A stretch of DNA of 64,000 nucleotides from Effrenium voratum (GCA_963377175.1 CAUJNA010001613.1:543746-607745), one strand, 5' to 3'. Positions 36,044 through 48,731 are shown, numbered from the stretch's first letter. The notes: generated from the sequence alone by a model not told the origin. Translations and numbers: made by a program.

Positions 36044-36124
36044 TGATTCATTTGATTTGATTTGATTTGATTGATTTGATTTGATTGATTTGATTTGATT
36101 TGATTTGATTGGTTGGTTGGTTGG

Positions 36125-36158
<34 letters not shown>

Positions 36159-36229
36159 TGATTGGTTGGTTGGTTGGTTGGTTGCTTGCTTGGTTGGTTG
36201 GTTGGTCGGTCGGTCGGTGGGTTGGTTGG

Positions 36230-36262
<33 letters not shown>

Positions 36263-36290
36263 GGATTTGGTTGAGTTGACTAAGTTGGTT
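35590..36290 (+). repeat. GATT/GGTT/GATTT simple-repeat array
   Basis: Blocks of TTGG, ATTG and TTTGA units alternate: GGTT at about 35600-35640 and 35710-35760, TTGA at about 35820-35900 and 35965-36040, GATTT at about 35905-35960 and 36043-36110. Translated minus-strand frames (INQSINQS) are repeat artefacts. Confidence 0.92.
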
Positions 36291-36405
36291 AACTTGATTA
36301 GCTTGATTCATTTGAGCCATTTCGGTATGGGTTGGATGGTTGGATTGGCTTGGATTGGTAGGGTTGAGTTGAACTGACTGATTGGATGTATTGACTGATT
36401 GACTG

Positions 36406-36478
36406 TCGGTGGTGAAGGCGGTGGTGGTGGTGGTGGGGATGGTGGTGGGGACGGCGGTGTCGGTGGCGGTGGCGGTGC
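36406..36478 (+). repeat. GGT/GGC-rich trinucleotide-like repeat
   Basis: GGTGGTGGTGGTGG followed by GGTGTCGGTGGCGGTGGC. Its minus-strand reading is Pro-rich. Low complexity. Confidence 0.8.
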
Positions 36479-39400
36479 TATGCTTGTCATTTATTTATTG
36501 CTGCTTCTCCGATTGTCTAATTTTCGACCTGAATGTGATGTGTTTGCTGCTGTTTGGCGTGGGCATCACGCCTACGGACCCCCCGGTGCGCTGCCGACAG
36601 CCCTTGCAGCCACGGTCGTGTAGCTTGAAACTGCTGCAATCTTAGTCATTATGGCAGCATTGCAAAGCTGCGCAATCGCAACGGGGAAGTGTCTCGTAGC
36701 ATTTGCAACCATCAGGTTCACCGTAAGTTGCCTGTGCAACACGCCCTTATGTGTTGGGATGATGGATTGAGACATACGGGTGCGTCTGTTTTTGGTGGTA
36801 CTCCTTTTTTGGTGGTTTAAAGGCACGCCAAATAAAACGGAAAACCGAAGCCATTTTGGGGGATCCCTAAAATCAAGGCACACCCTACGGCAGCAGGAGA
36901 ACGCCTTTGAGAAATCCGCCCGCAAGATGCTCCCGTTGGCAGGTACTCTGTCCCGCCTGCCTTTCTGGGCGCTAAGGCTCGAGCGGACTGTTGCAAGCCT
37001 GCCTACAATCATCTCATTAGACAATTGTGTGGGGCACTGCCCAAGGACGGAGCTAAGAGGCCCTCGACATGTCCACTGTGTGTGAGTCTGAAGTCTTATT
37101 TGAGACCGATGTGCTGTATACCAGCGACACAGTGTGACTTGTTTCAACCATTTGCACCTCGACACAGTCGCTATGGCATGTCAGTCTGAGAGATGCTTGC
37201 AGAAGGCACGTTCGTGGTTGTAGCTTTTCAGCTTGGGCGGTTGATTCAAAAACCAGTGTCAAAGCAAAGCATAGGATTACACAAGGCCGCTGCAAGTTGA
37301 TGCTTCTCAAGAGCACAGTTCGCCACCAAAACCTCACGAACGACGTCAAGGACCAGCAAAACCACCAGGTCTGTTTGTGGAAGGCAGGCAGAATCTTCGC
37401 TGAAGGCCTCAAGAAGCAAACTTTGCTCCTCTCCAACAGGGCGGTAAAAAAAAGCTGGGTAATTCTCAACAGCGGAGACGCTGTGGGGTGTGCAATCTGG
37501 CCACAGCGGGTGGGTTGCGCGCTGAGGTTACGAAAACACTGCACATTAAAAAGGGTTTTGGGCCTGGCCATTGGTATTGCTATTGTTAAGCGTACAGCTT
37601 GCGTCAATCCTTACTTCTGCTAAATCAACTCAGGCACAACGACACCTACGTAGGGCATTGCCACCGATGAGCATGTAGCTGACACTAAGCAGGAACACAG
37701 CGACGCATTTATCAGTTTCGCAACGGGGCTGCTTATTTCCGACTACCTTTTGGGAAAAAGCAAAGGCATGCCAAACTTGTCCAGGTCCAGGTGTTGGGCC
37801 AAGGTGAGTTTCCTTTTGTCAGGGACATATTCTTGTTTGAGGCCTGTCAGGCTGGAGAGGAAGCAGGGGGCAAGGTTTAACTCGCGTGTTTTTGTTCAGC
37901 GGGCAGGTCCTTTTTGCTGGTGGCTTGGGGATTCTTCAACTCGCTTTGATTGGACTTGGACATGTTTTTGCCGGTGTTCACATGGCCACCTTGGCCTTGA
38001 ATGGCCATCTTGAGAGCCTGTGCCTGCCAAAAGTGCCGAGTTTTTCGGCAAAGTTGGCTGCTCCAACCTGGGGCTGGAGTTGGATTTCTTGAGCTGTCTC
38101 GGTGCATTTGATCTTTCCAGACTGAGAGGTGCCGCCCTGCCGGGAGCCGAGACAATTGAGCTCGGCCACTTTGGGTGACTCCAAATTCGTTTGAATCAAT
38201 CCCATGCCCATGCAAATTCGATGTATGCAGTCCCCATCCAAGAAAAAAGTCCCATAGCGACCTCACCGCAAAAAAACGGTTTGCCACCGAAGAGCCCTGA
38301 TTGTTCCGTGAGAGGGGAGTCCCCTTTTTTTCAGCTTGGTGAAAAATATGGTCACCCAGAAACATGAACCAATCGAAGGTTCTGTCATTGTACCATATGC
38401 ACAGATCGTTCCAACTCATGATCGCCCACTGTCAGGTGGCTTTTTGATCGTGTCACAACATGTTGCCAGGGAGCTAACTGTAGGACTGTAGGGCCTCCGA
38501 ACTATCACCCAGCCCAAAGAGTCTTGGTATTGGCTTGCCGCCCAACCCAGCCGTAGCAGTGAGTCCTTGAGGCTGTCAAGTTCAGTTCTTATATGGAAAC
38601 AGATTGTTGCAAATAAACTGTATTTTCTCGTGTCTTTAGGGTTCTATTTTGAATTCATTTGCACAGTAAGCAAGGACTTTCTGAAAATCTGTGCAAACTT
38701 GAAAAAAAGAACAAATGAGCCAAAATGGGACGTTCCGAATTCGTGTGTGGACGTGGCCAAGGTGCATGCCCAGAAAATGTAACGATGCTCGTGCTGCGCT
38801 TAGCTCCAGGAGTCAGCAACCCTGGCCTAGGCCATGTATGGGGGCGAGGCGAGCTGTCAAGTAGGTTCATGGCACTGGGTAGAAGGGCATCCAATATCTG
38901 TGTCGCAAGACTGGGAATGATCCTACTGTTCCTGGGCTGTCAAGCGAAGTTGTTCACTTACCCTCCCACCAACTAACATGGAAGTGCAAAAAGGCCCAAG
39001 AGGAAAGTAGTCCTTTTACAGGGGTCTGTGCACAAACCCATGGAATCGCTGGTGGGAGGGTACCCCCCTCAAAGACAAAAACAAGAAAAAAGGAAAAAGA
39101 ACAGACGTACTCATATCTGGGTCTTCCATTTGGGTCACTTCTTGGCTCTGGGCATTTTCAGTATTTCTCTGTACACCCTGCAGGCTTTGTGGAACTACAT
39201 TCCACCGCTGAGGCTCCACATGGACGCGTGCAGCAAATGCTTGAGGCCGACGCACCAACCGCGCGTGCGACAAAAGGCGTGGCCAGTTGCCTTCGTTGCG
39301 CTTGCTGTGGGTATGGGTCAAAAATTCGCCACCAGGAAATGGACCGCAGGTTTTAGTCCATGTGTCCACCAGGGCAACCCATTTGGGGCTTACCCTATTT

Positions 39401-39497
39401 TTGACAACCACAGCCAGATGGAGTGCCCTCTACAGACGCAGATGCTGAAAGGATCTTGCTTGCTTGGCTGGTTAGCCAAGAACCGGCATCTCAAACC
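36479..39497. other. Intergenic DNA carrying one family D element
   Basis: No host gene recognised. Apart from the element at 36775-36889 the sequence looks unique. Confidence 0.5.
36775..36889 (+). mobile_element. MITE-like element, family D, copy 2
   Basis: The left end is ATACGGGTGCGTCTG and the right end on the other strand is CGTAGGGTGTGCCTTG. The centre contains GAAGCCATTTTGGGGGATCC, related to the centre of copy 1. No target duplication could be read. Confidence 0.5.
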
Positions 39498-39501
39498 TTT
39501 G

Positions 39502-39622
39502 CTAGGTCCCCCAGCTAGGCGCCCTTTCTCTTCCCTTTTTTGGTTGGGAGGGTTCCCATACTACAATAGACTACAGAAAAAAGTTGGTACCCTTATTCTA
39601 GCCTCTCTACTGGAGGACCTAG
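39502..39622 (+). mobile_element. MITE-like element, family A, copy 3
   Basis: Full-length 121-bp copy with left end CTAGGTCCCCCAGCTAG and right end CTACTGGAGGACCTAG. The flanks TTTG (39498-39501) and TTTG (39623-39626) match exactly. Confidence 0.82.
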
Positions 39623-39626
39623 TTTG

Positions 39627-40672
39627 AGTGTACGTACCTTTTTGGGGTTGCGAAACCAAGGGGACACCACCAGACATGGGCGTTGTTTGGCGCGTTACCA
39701 GTTGCTGCCCCAGTGAGCGAGTACTGAGAATTGTGATACTACTTTGCATCTTGAACAATGTTTAGATAATCGTGTTGAAGCGATTCCTGCGAGGAGTATC
39801 GCTAAGAACCTTGAGGCAAAGCGCAAGTGTGGTTCAGTGTGAAATCCTAGCTGTGCTTGGTATGTGAGGGTTCGGTGGTTCACTGTTCCATCCATGTTGG
39901 CCGCTGATATGCAGCTCTCTCACTATGGTGATGTCGTTGAATACAGTGCCATGCTATCATGTACCGTAAATGGTTGTCATGACAAGATACTGCATGGCGT
40001 GATGCGAAGTGATGTGTGATGCTCTGTTGCGCGTGAGAGCACGCTGAAATGCTGTGTAGCGTGTTGTAACATAGTGCAAGTGTTGTCTGGATTTAGGGGC
40101 CCAATGGCTAGACATTGAGTGTGAGTCCGGCACGTTGCTCTTCATTGGCAAATTTCAGAGGTTGGCGGGTCTTGGTTAATCACATCTTGGCGGTTGAACA
40201 TGCAAGCAAGAGTAGCTGAACACACCGAGATCACCGCTGCTTTCACCAGTATGGTACTGGCTTGGCCAAGCAAAGTTTGTTGATCGTGCCCCGAAGCAAT
40301 CGCTCAATTGCCAAAATAGTGGGTCCCTACCATGGTTGCTTTCCTTTGGTTTCCCTTTCAATACCAGCCGAAAGGGTCTACCATTTTGAGACAACCCCCA
40401 CGTGAGGTGTCATGCCATGGCATTCCACCGGATTTAGCCATTTGATTTGAAGGGTTTGGCGGCATCCTTTGTGGCAAATGGCCGCATCAAGCTCGTGAGA
40501 AGGAGATTCCGAGATGTGCATGAATCGACCTGACATCCTTCCTGCAGCTGTGTTCAGCAGCGAGTCAACCATGGGAGCGGGCAAGTATTTCGCGGCCATT
40601 GCCTCGGGTGAGAAAAAAGCCCATGGAGTCTACCTGCCAAATTCAAAGTCCAGTGACTTGGTTCTGGGTTCC
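39627..40672. other. Intergenic DNA, no gene seen
   Basis: No recognisable gene, RNA or repeat array. Confidence 0.5.
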
Positions 40673-40676
40673 TTTC

Positions 40677-40790
40677 CTAGGTCCCTCAGCTTGGCGCCCT
40701 TTCTCACCCTTTTTTGGTGAAGACGCTTCCCCTACTAAGATAGACGTCCCGAAAAGAGTTGGTACCAACTTCATTCCTCTCTGTCCTTTG
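40677..40790 (+). mobile_element. MITE-like element, family A, degenerate copy 4
   Basis: The left end is CTAGGTCCCTCAGCTTGG, preceded by TTTC. The body keeps CTTCCCCTACTAAGATAGAC and GGTACCAACTTC, as in copy 2. The right terminus is not recognisable, so the end is approximate. Copies 2 and 4 share GTTGGTACC-type variants and may form a subfamily. Confidence 0.55.
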
Positions 40791-43700
40791 CACGAGCTTT
40801 TCCGTTTGCTGGACTCCGCACCCCCCAGGCAAAATCCACCCTGCGAAGAGCATCGCCGGGTTTTGCGGTGGAAGTCGTTCTGCTTGCATGCGGCTTGATC
40901 TTCGAGAGGATTGGCTTGAGCAAAGGGGTTATAATGGAAAGTGTTTTTCCATGATTTCTGAATCACTGGCAGTGACTCCACAGGGAATCGCTTGGAGACA
41001 GTTCTGAGCACGAGACCAGCTTTCCAAATTTAATTGCTTGCCGAGGAGCGCTAGGTTGCGTTCAGTCTTATTAGAGCAGATTGATTTTCTCAACCGACAC
41101 TTGGACTGCAACACCAAACCGTTCAGATCCCTCAGAAACGTTGAATTTGACCGCTACGTGAGTTCACACGTGATCAACTGTATCACCTCGAAAATTGCTT
41201 AAGCAGCCTTTGAAAAGCCCCACCATCACTGTCCATTGTCGACTGCCATGATCTTTGTGTTTAACCATAACCCTTACCTGAGTGGAACTCAGGGGTACTT
41301 CATATACCCCAAGATCAGAACTCTTGAGTTCCTGAGCTCAAGCAGCCCTTGTCCAGCCGAGAGATCCCCAAAACAACCTTTCAGAGTCATACCACATCGA
41401 TGTCCGGCCACTTGTTCCAGGCCTCATGAGCAGATCTCTTAGAACCACCACTCCCAGGCCATGCGAACAGCTGGTTTCCCTTTGGTTTCCCGATGAGCCA
41501 GGGCCACGGGAATGGCCCATGCTCATCAGAACTATCCAGTGGACCATGAGACAAACCTCGCAAGCAAGCTGGAAGCACCCACATGTGTGTGTGTGTGTGT
41601 TGTTTTCTTTTTGGGTGGGTACCCCATCTTGGTTGGTCTTTAAGGAAAGCCAAGAAGGAACACACTGCGTTTATCCCGGAGAAACGATATGCCCCATATT
41701 TGTGCAGTACGGTATTTGCCACGAGTGTCCAGGCCTTGAAATAAGCCCAAATTTAATCCGCGTGGGTTTTGGTGGCAATTAACATCGAACCTGACAGGGA
41801 GGTCCTGGAAGGTCATGTTCCTTGTAAAGGGACCCCCTGTCAGGTGCAATCTTAATTGGTGGGAGGGTATGCTGAATCTTGTTTGGAACCCTTTGTTGTT
41901 TGGTCATACGCGAAGGTTTTGGCATTTGTCCCCGAATCTATCTTCCTGAGTTGCTCGACTTCTCGGTATCCTTGTGGGAAGACCATTCTAGTGGCAAGAA
42001 AAGGTGGGGCTGTGTTTTCCACCCAGCCACTCAGAAAGTGAGGAGAGATCACTGACCAGTGGCGCGAATTTGATGACCTGTTTGTTGTTTATTTCAGGCG
42101 ATGTGTGTGTGTGGCGTATGTTTGTTTGCAGATTCTTGGAGCTGATTAAGTTTTGCAAAATGCCGCGAACCAGCCTGCCAGTGGAAAGCCAATGTTTGCA
42201 ACTGCAAGCTTTCCTGCTTGTGGGCATTGACTTGTGTGTGTTCTATGGATTGCCTGCCATGTGGTTGTTTGGGATCACCAAGTAAGCCGAACTATCCGAA
42301 ACTCCGCATTCACAGAAGACACCCTTTCTGGGGAATGCCCTCTTTGGTTTGGCGAATATCCTCCATTTGAGTCGTCATTGTTTTTTACGAGTGGCTACAG
42401 CGCCATGCTCGGCTTTATAGTGGGAGTGCAAATGCAAATTCTTTCGTAGTTATCTAAGCGGGTGCCTGGAGTCACTGAGGCGGATGCTGTGCTGCAGCCG
42501 CACAGTTTGTGCAATACTGATTCTCCATGTACAAGGCAGGGTGTGTCGCACAGAAAAAAAACATAGCTCAGGTCAATCAACTTGGTCCCCTGCCATCCCC
42601 TCGGGTTTTTAGGCTTTTAGCTTTTAACGGTAGTTCCCACTAAGCCACGAAAAGTTAGACCTTTGGCAAAAGATCCGGGAACAGGCCGGTCAAGATCAAC
42701 ACTGTGAGATTAAGGAGAGGCCACACACTTTCCTGGGCAATCTTGGATTTGATGGCCAGACAGGTGAAATTCACCACCTAAGAAACACTTGGATAATTCG
42801 ATTCCCAGGTAAATACCAACAAAAGCAATGGTTTCAGCCATTGTTTCAAAGCGGTGCGAACGGATTTTGTCCACAGGAGGCGATTTCTCGGCCATTTGTT
42901 TTTTTTGGAGCCTTCCCTGAGTTTCTGGACTTGATCCTGGACTTGTTTTGGCCATCGGAGCGCGAGAGCAGCCGTCGGATGAACTCTTCATCAAAACTCT
43001 GCAGACGTAAGATCGAGTCGCCAAACCACAAAATGGACGTGAGCCAAGCACCTCAATGTGTAGAGTTTCAATTGGACACTTGAGTTAGTTGTTGGTCGGA
43101 TCGCTAGTTGTTTTTTGGCTCGTATCAGTTTGCTGTGCATTAAGTGTTTCTGGGGGAGCATACCCTCAAGCAGATGTTCCTGTGCGTTTGCTGGCAAGTT
43201 GCTTTTGCCCAGCTTCTACCTATCTAAGACTCACCCGTTCAGTGCAGGGCCGTTTGTGGGTTGTTGCCTGTCTCATGATTGCAGTGGCGTCTAGCAAGGA
43301 AACTGGCCTTAACGTGATTCCCATATTCAAGAGGCCGGCCATGATGAATACTCAGTACACAAAACGCACTGACATGCTTGTGTTGGACGTTTGGAATTCT
43401 GTCGCCGTTTTGAACTCCCGCGTTCATGAAGTGGAAAAAGCATTGCAATCCCATCATGAAACGGCAATGTGCACACCAAGAAAAAGGCGGGTGCTGATTT
43501 GTTTGCCAAGATGTTGCATGTGGGTGAACATGTCAGTCTAGAGAGCGCAGGTACCTCCGGATGTAGTGAGGGAAGCGGGGTACTTGGAGCTTTTGACATG
43601 TTCTGTGCGAGTGTGCTCACAAAGAACATCGATACGTAGAATGGTGGCCATTCCAGTAGATTGCGATAGCTGAGGTTGTATGAGACAAACCCTTTGCTTT

Positions 43701-46185
43701 TTGTTTCTATTGGATGCATCCCGGATGCCTCCAATTAAATAGTCTGAAGCAATGATGAATCTAACAGAAACAACACACGCGGAAACATGAGTTGCCCAAT
43801 CACTTTACGTTGGATAAAACCAAGGACGCCTCTACAGAGGCCTGCCGGTCAACTGTATTTTATGGAAGAGTTGGACAGCGAAATCCCGGAAAGACTGGAC
43901 CTTGAGCATTGATACAAGTGCTGCTTGTTTCTTGAAGTTCGCCCCGCTGCCATTCACCACCGAAAACGTAAGATTGCACGAATTTCACACAACAATAAAA
44001 GCACGGCTTTAGACAAATTGATTGAAACGCGACCCCAATGCCTTGACCGCAGGTATCCGAGAAGATGTGCATCTGGAAGTTGTAGATGCGCTGCTCGGCA
44101 TGAGATGCGCCTTGCAAAGGGAGCAGAATATCCGGCAAGATAGGTGAGCAAGCGTGACACCTGCATCCAGAGAATGGTGCTCTCATGGTCTCCACTGTGG
44201 TTGATATGATACTTGCCAAGCCATGGCTGTGCGGTTCCCAATTGCCATGCGTATGACATGAGAACAATGTTGCAGGCTGCATCGCAGAACTTGAGGCATT
44301 CGTGGCAGTGTGTCCCGCGTGTGTCCTGCTTGCCATTAAAGCGGTTTGGGCGAGCCACAGTCACAGAACAAGCTTCAATTGCGCAGCAACATGCCTGTCA
44401 AGTGTGGATGAAAAAGGTTTGCTGACACACCATGCACCTTTCCGATTCATCAATCCCGGTGTGTGCTGTACGTTGCACTCGTTGGTGGCTCAGGCGGCAG
44501 CTGAATGAATACTTCCTACAATTACTACACGCGGTTCACTCCAACAAGCCTGCAACACCCTCCTCCACGGGATGGTGGGTACATGAATCCGAACGTTTGA
44601 TGAAGTTTAGAGGGTTCCCAATTGAGATTACCGCACCTTTAGGTGTTGCGACGTGATTTGTTTTACTCCCGCAACTGCTTATGAAGCGGACTCTCCCCTT
44701 CTTCCCATGCTTTTGCTGTGTGCGGACCGTCCGACAGACTTGCTCTTGATTTCGAGTGTGTGGTGATATTTTGCTCGAATCTCTGAGCATTGGTGTTGTT
44801 CGGTTGATCGAGCGAGAAGCGCTCGCCAGACGAAAGCAAGAGAGCCCCATGAACAGATAGTTGTTGGGGTGTGTGTTTCTGTCTTGAAGCCCTATGATTG
44901 CAGTTGCATGCAGTGCTTGGTGCCCTGTGATGTGAGATTTCATAGTCACAGAAGATGTTCTACGCCATTCTTGAAATCATCCATCATCATCCATCACATA
45001 ATATTGAACAAATTCGGAGTATGATGCTCTGCAGGCACACATGCAGGATCTCCGCAAGCGTGAGCCTGTTTGAGCGGGGCAAGCTGCAATCGATTTGTAA
45101 CGATCCTTGGACCGGCTGGGTTTGATCTTGTTATTTTTCGTCACATTCAAATTGCTGCTTTTCAATGCGAGTTCGACCGGGAGTACTATGTGCTAATGGG
45201 ATTGTTACCTTAAGATGCTTGGACCTCCCACATTGAAACGTTGGATATACATCACCTATGTGTGTGATTATGATTTCCAACCGGGAATGGTCAGCTCAAC
45301 AACCGCACTTGGAACACAGTGTGCTTGCCAGAAGGTGCGTGCTGTGTGCGGAAATGTGCATGTATGCAGGCATTTCCGTTTAGCCACTGCTCTCTCACGC
45401 TTCTGGACAAACTTGCCCCGAACTCTGGGGCTAAATAACGCAGGTAAAGGGTTGGTCCAAAAGGTTTCATTTCTGATTTCCAGCTTGAGAATCAGACCCC
45501 GACTTTACCTCAGACCCCCAAATTCATTTCCATTTGCCCCAGACCCTCCCCCCCCCCCCAACAAAAAAATTGCCATCAAGCTGCGCGAGGGTTTCTGCCC
45601 CCCTACAGCAGAAACGACTTCTGACGATTCACCTTGAGGCCAGCGCTTCAGCCGCGCAAGGCGATCGGAATGAGCTCGGAATGCTTTCTGCCTAGTGGCG
45701 AGCCCTCCGATTCGGGGGCAAAATGAGACCATGATAATTCAGCTTTTGGAAGTATCGTAAAAACAAAAAAGAAAAACGTACCAGCTTGCCGATGAGGGCG
45801 GCCGGGAATGTCCGGAGAATGGCACCAAACCAGTTGCCCAGTTTTCGCAGCTGCATGACACGAATCTCGGTGCCTCCTCGCAAGTCCAAGATCGAACGAG
45901 TCGACTTGGATCCCTCTAAGAGTCATGTTGACAATTGGACATGAGAAGGGTTCCCACTGTTTGACACACATCCAGTAGAGTAGTTTTACAAATTAAAGAG
46001 CCGCATGGCTTTACAGTGGCATCTTTAAGAAACCGCGCCTGAAGGAATTTGGAATCGGTGCATATGAGCTCCAAGTGGTACAAAGCATGGCCTTCTCATT
46101 TGGGTGTTTCGCCAAATAGGAATCAGGCCCCTGGAACGGTAGGTTTCCTTTTGGTTTCCGATTTACTAACCAAAAGAGAAACTCT
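40791..46185. other. Intergenic DNA with a degenerate family C relative
   Basis: No gene recognised in 5.4 kb. At about 42598-42690 a segment with GGTAGTTCCCACTAAGCCAC and AAAAGATCCGGGAACAGG parallels the element at 33316. A GT run lies at 41584-41600. Confidence 0.5.
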
Positions 46186-46264
46186 CATTTGGGTGTGTCT
46201 TTTAGCTGTTGTTGTCCGTTTTTGGTTTTCCGTTAACACCACAAAAAAGGGCGCACCCTCAATG
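46186..46264 (+). mobile_element. MITE-like element, family D, copy 3
   Basis: The left end is CATTTGGGTGTGTCTTTT and the right end on the other strand is CATTGAGGGTGCGCCCTTTT. A 79-bp non-coding foldback unit. Confidence 0.55.
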
Positions 46265-46398
46265 AATACAGACCCATTTTGACCCACACCCAGTAGGATG
46301 CAGCTGGGTTTATCAACGCTTTGTTGCCAGGCGCAGCATAAAGAGCCAGGCAGGAACTGGTAGCCCGTTTTGCGGTCAATAGTTCAGATTGACAATCC

Positions 46399-46510
46399 GG
46401 GTGTGTCTTTGGTCAGGGACCCGTTTTTGTGGTGGCTATACAGGGAAACCAAACGGACAACCGCAGCTTATTATTTTTCCTTGGGGCGGGTCCCTAAAAC
46501 AAGACACACC
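46399..46510 (+). mobile_element. MITE-like element, family D, copy 4
   Basis: The left end is GGGTGTGTCTTTGGTCAGGG. The right end on the other strand is AGGTGTGTCTTGTTTTAGGG, the clearest terminal inverted repeat of the family. Its right edge directly abuts family B copy 2. Confidence 0.65.
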
Positions 46511-46634
46511 TACGTGGCCATGGGTCAAAACCCCGTACCCCCTGTGAACATCCCAATCCCCACTAAAGTAGGTTCTAAAATGGGTGGTGCACCCCAAAAT
46601 GGGATCCCAAAACGGTTTTGAACCATGGCCACAT
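46511..46634 (+). mobile_element. MITE-like element, family B, copy 2
   Basis: The left end is TACGTGGCCATGGGTCAAAA and the right end on the other strand is CATGTGGCCATGGTTCAAAA. The body is colinear with copy 1 (CATCCCAATCCCCACTAAAG, then GGGTGGTGCACC). Confidence 0.72.
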
Positions 46635-46757
46635 GGGTGTTTCCAATCACTCGTGTTAGTGTTTTATTGATCGGCACTTTGCATGAGAGGAATCCATGGC
46701 CGGTGGCATCAGCTCGCTGTACCCTTTCTGATGGCACTGCCGATGGGATATTATTTC

Positions 46758-46875
46758 CTAGGTCCCCCAGCTAGGCGCCCTGTCTCATCCCTTTTTTGGT
46801 TGGGAGGGTTCCCCCACTAAAATCGACCACAGAAAAAGGGTACCCTTATTCTAACCTCTCTACTGGAGGACCTAG
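46758..46875 (+). mobile_element. MITE-like element, family A, copy 5
   Basis: 118 bp with intact CTAGGTCCCCCAGCTAG and TACTGGAGGACCTAG ends. The flanks TTTC (46754-46757) and TTTC (46876-46879) are a perfect 4-bp duplication. Confidence 0.83.
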
Positions 46876-47508
46876 TTTCAGTGGCGGTGGTAGGACCAGA
46901 AACAAATCGATTTCAACCCGGAATTTACCGAGGGTGTTCCCCCAAAACATCAAACGATTCCCCCAGTTGGTGCACGAGCTGATGAATTGTTGGGTGCCTT
47001 TTTTTGCCCGGCGCGGTCAGAAACCTTGCATTTGCATGCGGCAAGGGGTTCAATGGGCATTGCCCAGGCCAACTGCAAGAATTGTTCGGCGAATGCATTG
47101 TCCATGAAGCAAGTGCTGACACTTGCACGTGATGAATTGAAAGTTGAGCGAACTTTTTTTGAAGGGAGCATTAATTGATCTTGGCTGCAGCGCAGCGCGT
47201 GCAATGGCTATTTTCAGCACCGCCGTGTGCTGCACGCCGGTGCATGTGTTGGGCAGTGTGTTCGAGACACACAAAATTTCGACCCGCTCGAGGGAGGGGC
47301 GGCGGCTTGTTGAAGCATGTGGGTGGTTTCATGAAGATTGTTGTGCTCCAGAAGGGCAAGGCCGGTTTGAATCAAGTTGTTTTTTCTTGAGTCATCCAAG
47401 GCAATTTCCGTTTCTTGAACCCCCTTCAAGCCCCAGATTGCGACTGACTCCCGAACAGAACACGTGTGGCTAGCTTCGCTTTGGCACGAAGCCGCCAAGG
47501 CCATGACC

Positions 47509-47598
47509 ATGGCCACCATGGCCACCATGGCCACCATGGCCACCATGGGCACCATGGGCACCATGGGCACCATGGGCACCATGGGCACCATGGGCACC
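47509..47598 (+). repeat. 9-bp minisatellite ATGGCCACC/ATGGGCACC
   Basis: Four ATGGCCACC units are followed by six ATGGGCACC units, a clean switch of one base. A unit of nine leaves all frames open: MAT/MGT and HGH repeats on this strand and Trp/Pro-rich on the other. The surrounding open frames are not convincing genes. Confidence 0.92.
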
Positions 47599-48659
47599 AC
47601 GGCCACGGTGCTGCGCTCAGCACTCGGCCAGCCAAACCCGGCGGGGTTCAGCCCCACCTTTTCATCCAGGCAAAGAGTTGGGAAGTGCCGAAACCCCTTT
47701 GGAAGACAGCTGTCCTTACATGGAGGGTAGCTGGCATCGAATGACCAAATGTGCACTGCGCCAGACCATATGGATGCGGATTAGAAACGAATTGTCCACG
47801 CCATCAAGCGACAGAAAGACATGCTACGTTCATACTCAAGAAAGACTCCGGCCATGCAATCGAGGTGTGCTATGGTTCTACATGCTCCCCTCAGTGTTTG
47901 TGAAGATATGGAGACTATTTGCATGGTGCACCAAGACCATGCACTGAAGCCAGAGGCCTTCCATTGCTATGCCTGGCCATCTTTGTTTGCGTCGTGTTTG
48001 CACAGGTAAACGCACATTCAGTTCTCGTTGAAATGTTCCAAGCCCGCATCTGAGGCTTGGAAGCTACTCGAAAGAAGTTTCGCCAAAATTCATGAGGAAT
48101 TTGGAATTGCCAGAATAAAAACTTAAGTTGGGAACTTAAGTTGGGAAGCTATTGGAATCTGGAATAACGATCTCAGATTCCCAGCAACAAAATGGAACTG
48201 CGAATTCAAGATTTGGTGTCACCCACCCCGAAACAGTCAGAGTCCAGGGAGCGAAAGCGGGCATTTGGCCTTGCTTGTTAACAAGGGAATCACTATATAA
48301 ATGGAGAAACATAACACATGATGATTCGGGGGACTTGCAAAACAGGCAAAGGGTCAGACTTTCAGCCGAATTGGGCAAGCAAGGACAGCAGACCACGATC
48401 CGCTCTTTGGTCAACTTCATTCTACAGGGGCCCTCAAAGTTAGATTGGCCAACCTACCACGAGTCATTCTTAGATGGAGAACCCCAGAAATGGCTGGATA
48501 TTGGTTTTGATTTTGCCGTGTTTCACAAGTCAAGAGAATTCATGGCGGTGGACATATCTCTCCGCTATCAAGCCTCCCAGGACAATCCGGAGCCCAAAAT
48601 GGGGGGGAATTCACAACTCGGTTGGTTTCTCAGTTGGCCTTTTCAACCCGCCAACCGTT

Positions 48660-48731
48660 GGGTGAAAGTAGATGGCAGCATTTTTGGTAGAATCCCCCAA
48701 ATGCAGGGAATCGTGCCATCTACTTTCACCC
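48660..48731. mobile_element. 72-bp foldback unit with perfect 18-bp inverted repeats
   Basis: GGGTGAAAGTAGATGGCA at 48660-48677 is exactly mirrored by TGCCATCTACTTTCACCC at 48714-48731, with a 36-bp spacer. It may be a short MITE or a structured RNA hairpin. Only one copy is present in the window. Confidence 0.6.

Noticed and set aside
36846..36860. Second spliced-leader-like word, CCGAAGCCATTTTGG
   Set aside because: It lies inside a family D element, whose other copy has ACCACCATTTTGGGG here, so it belongs to that element.
38716..38728. Relic of the dinoflagellate spliced leader (TGAGCCAAAATGG on the plus strand)
   Set aside because: Thirteen bases match the reverse complement of the leader as I remember it, but the rest does not, and no retroposed gene follows. 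A chance match is possible.
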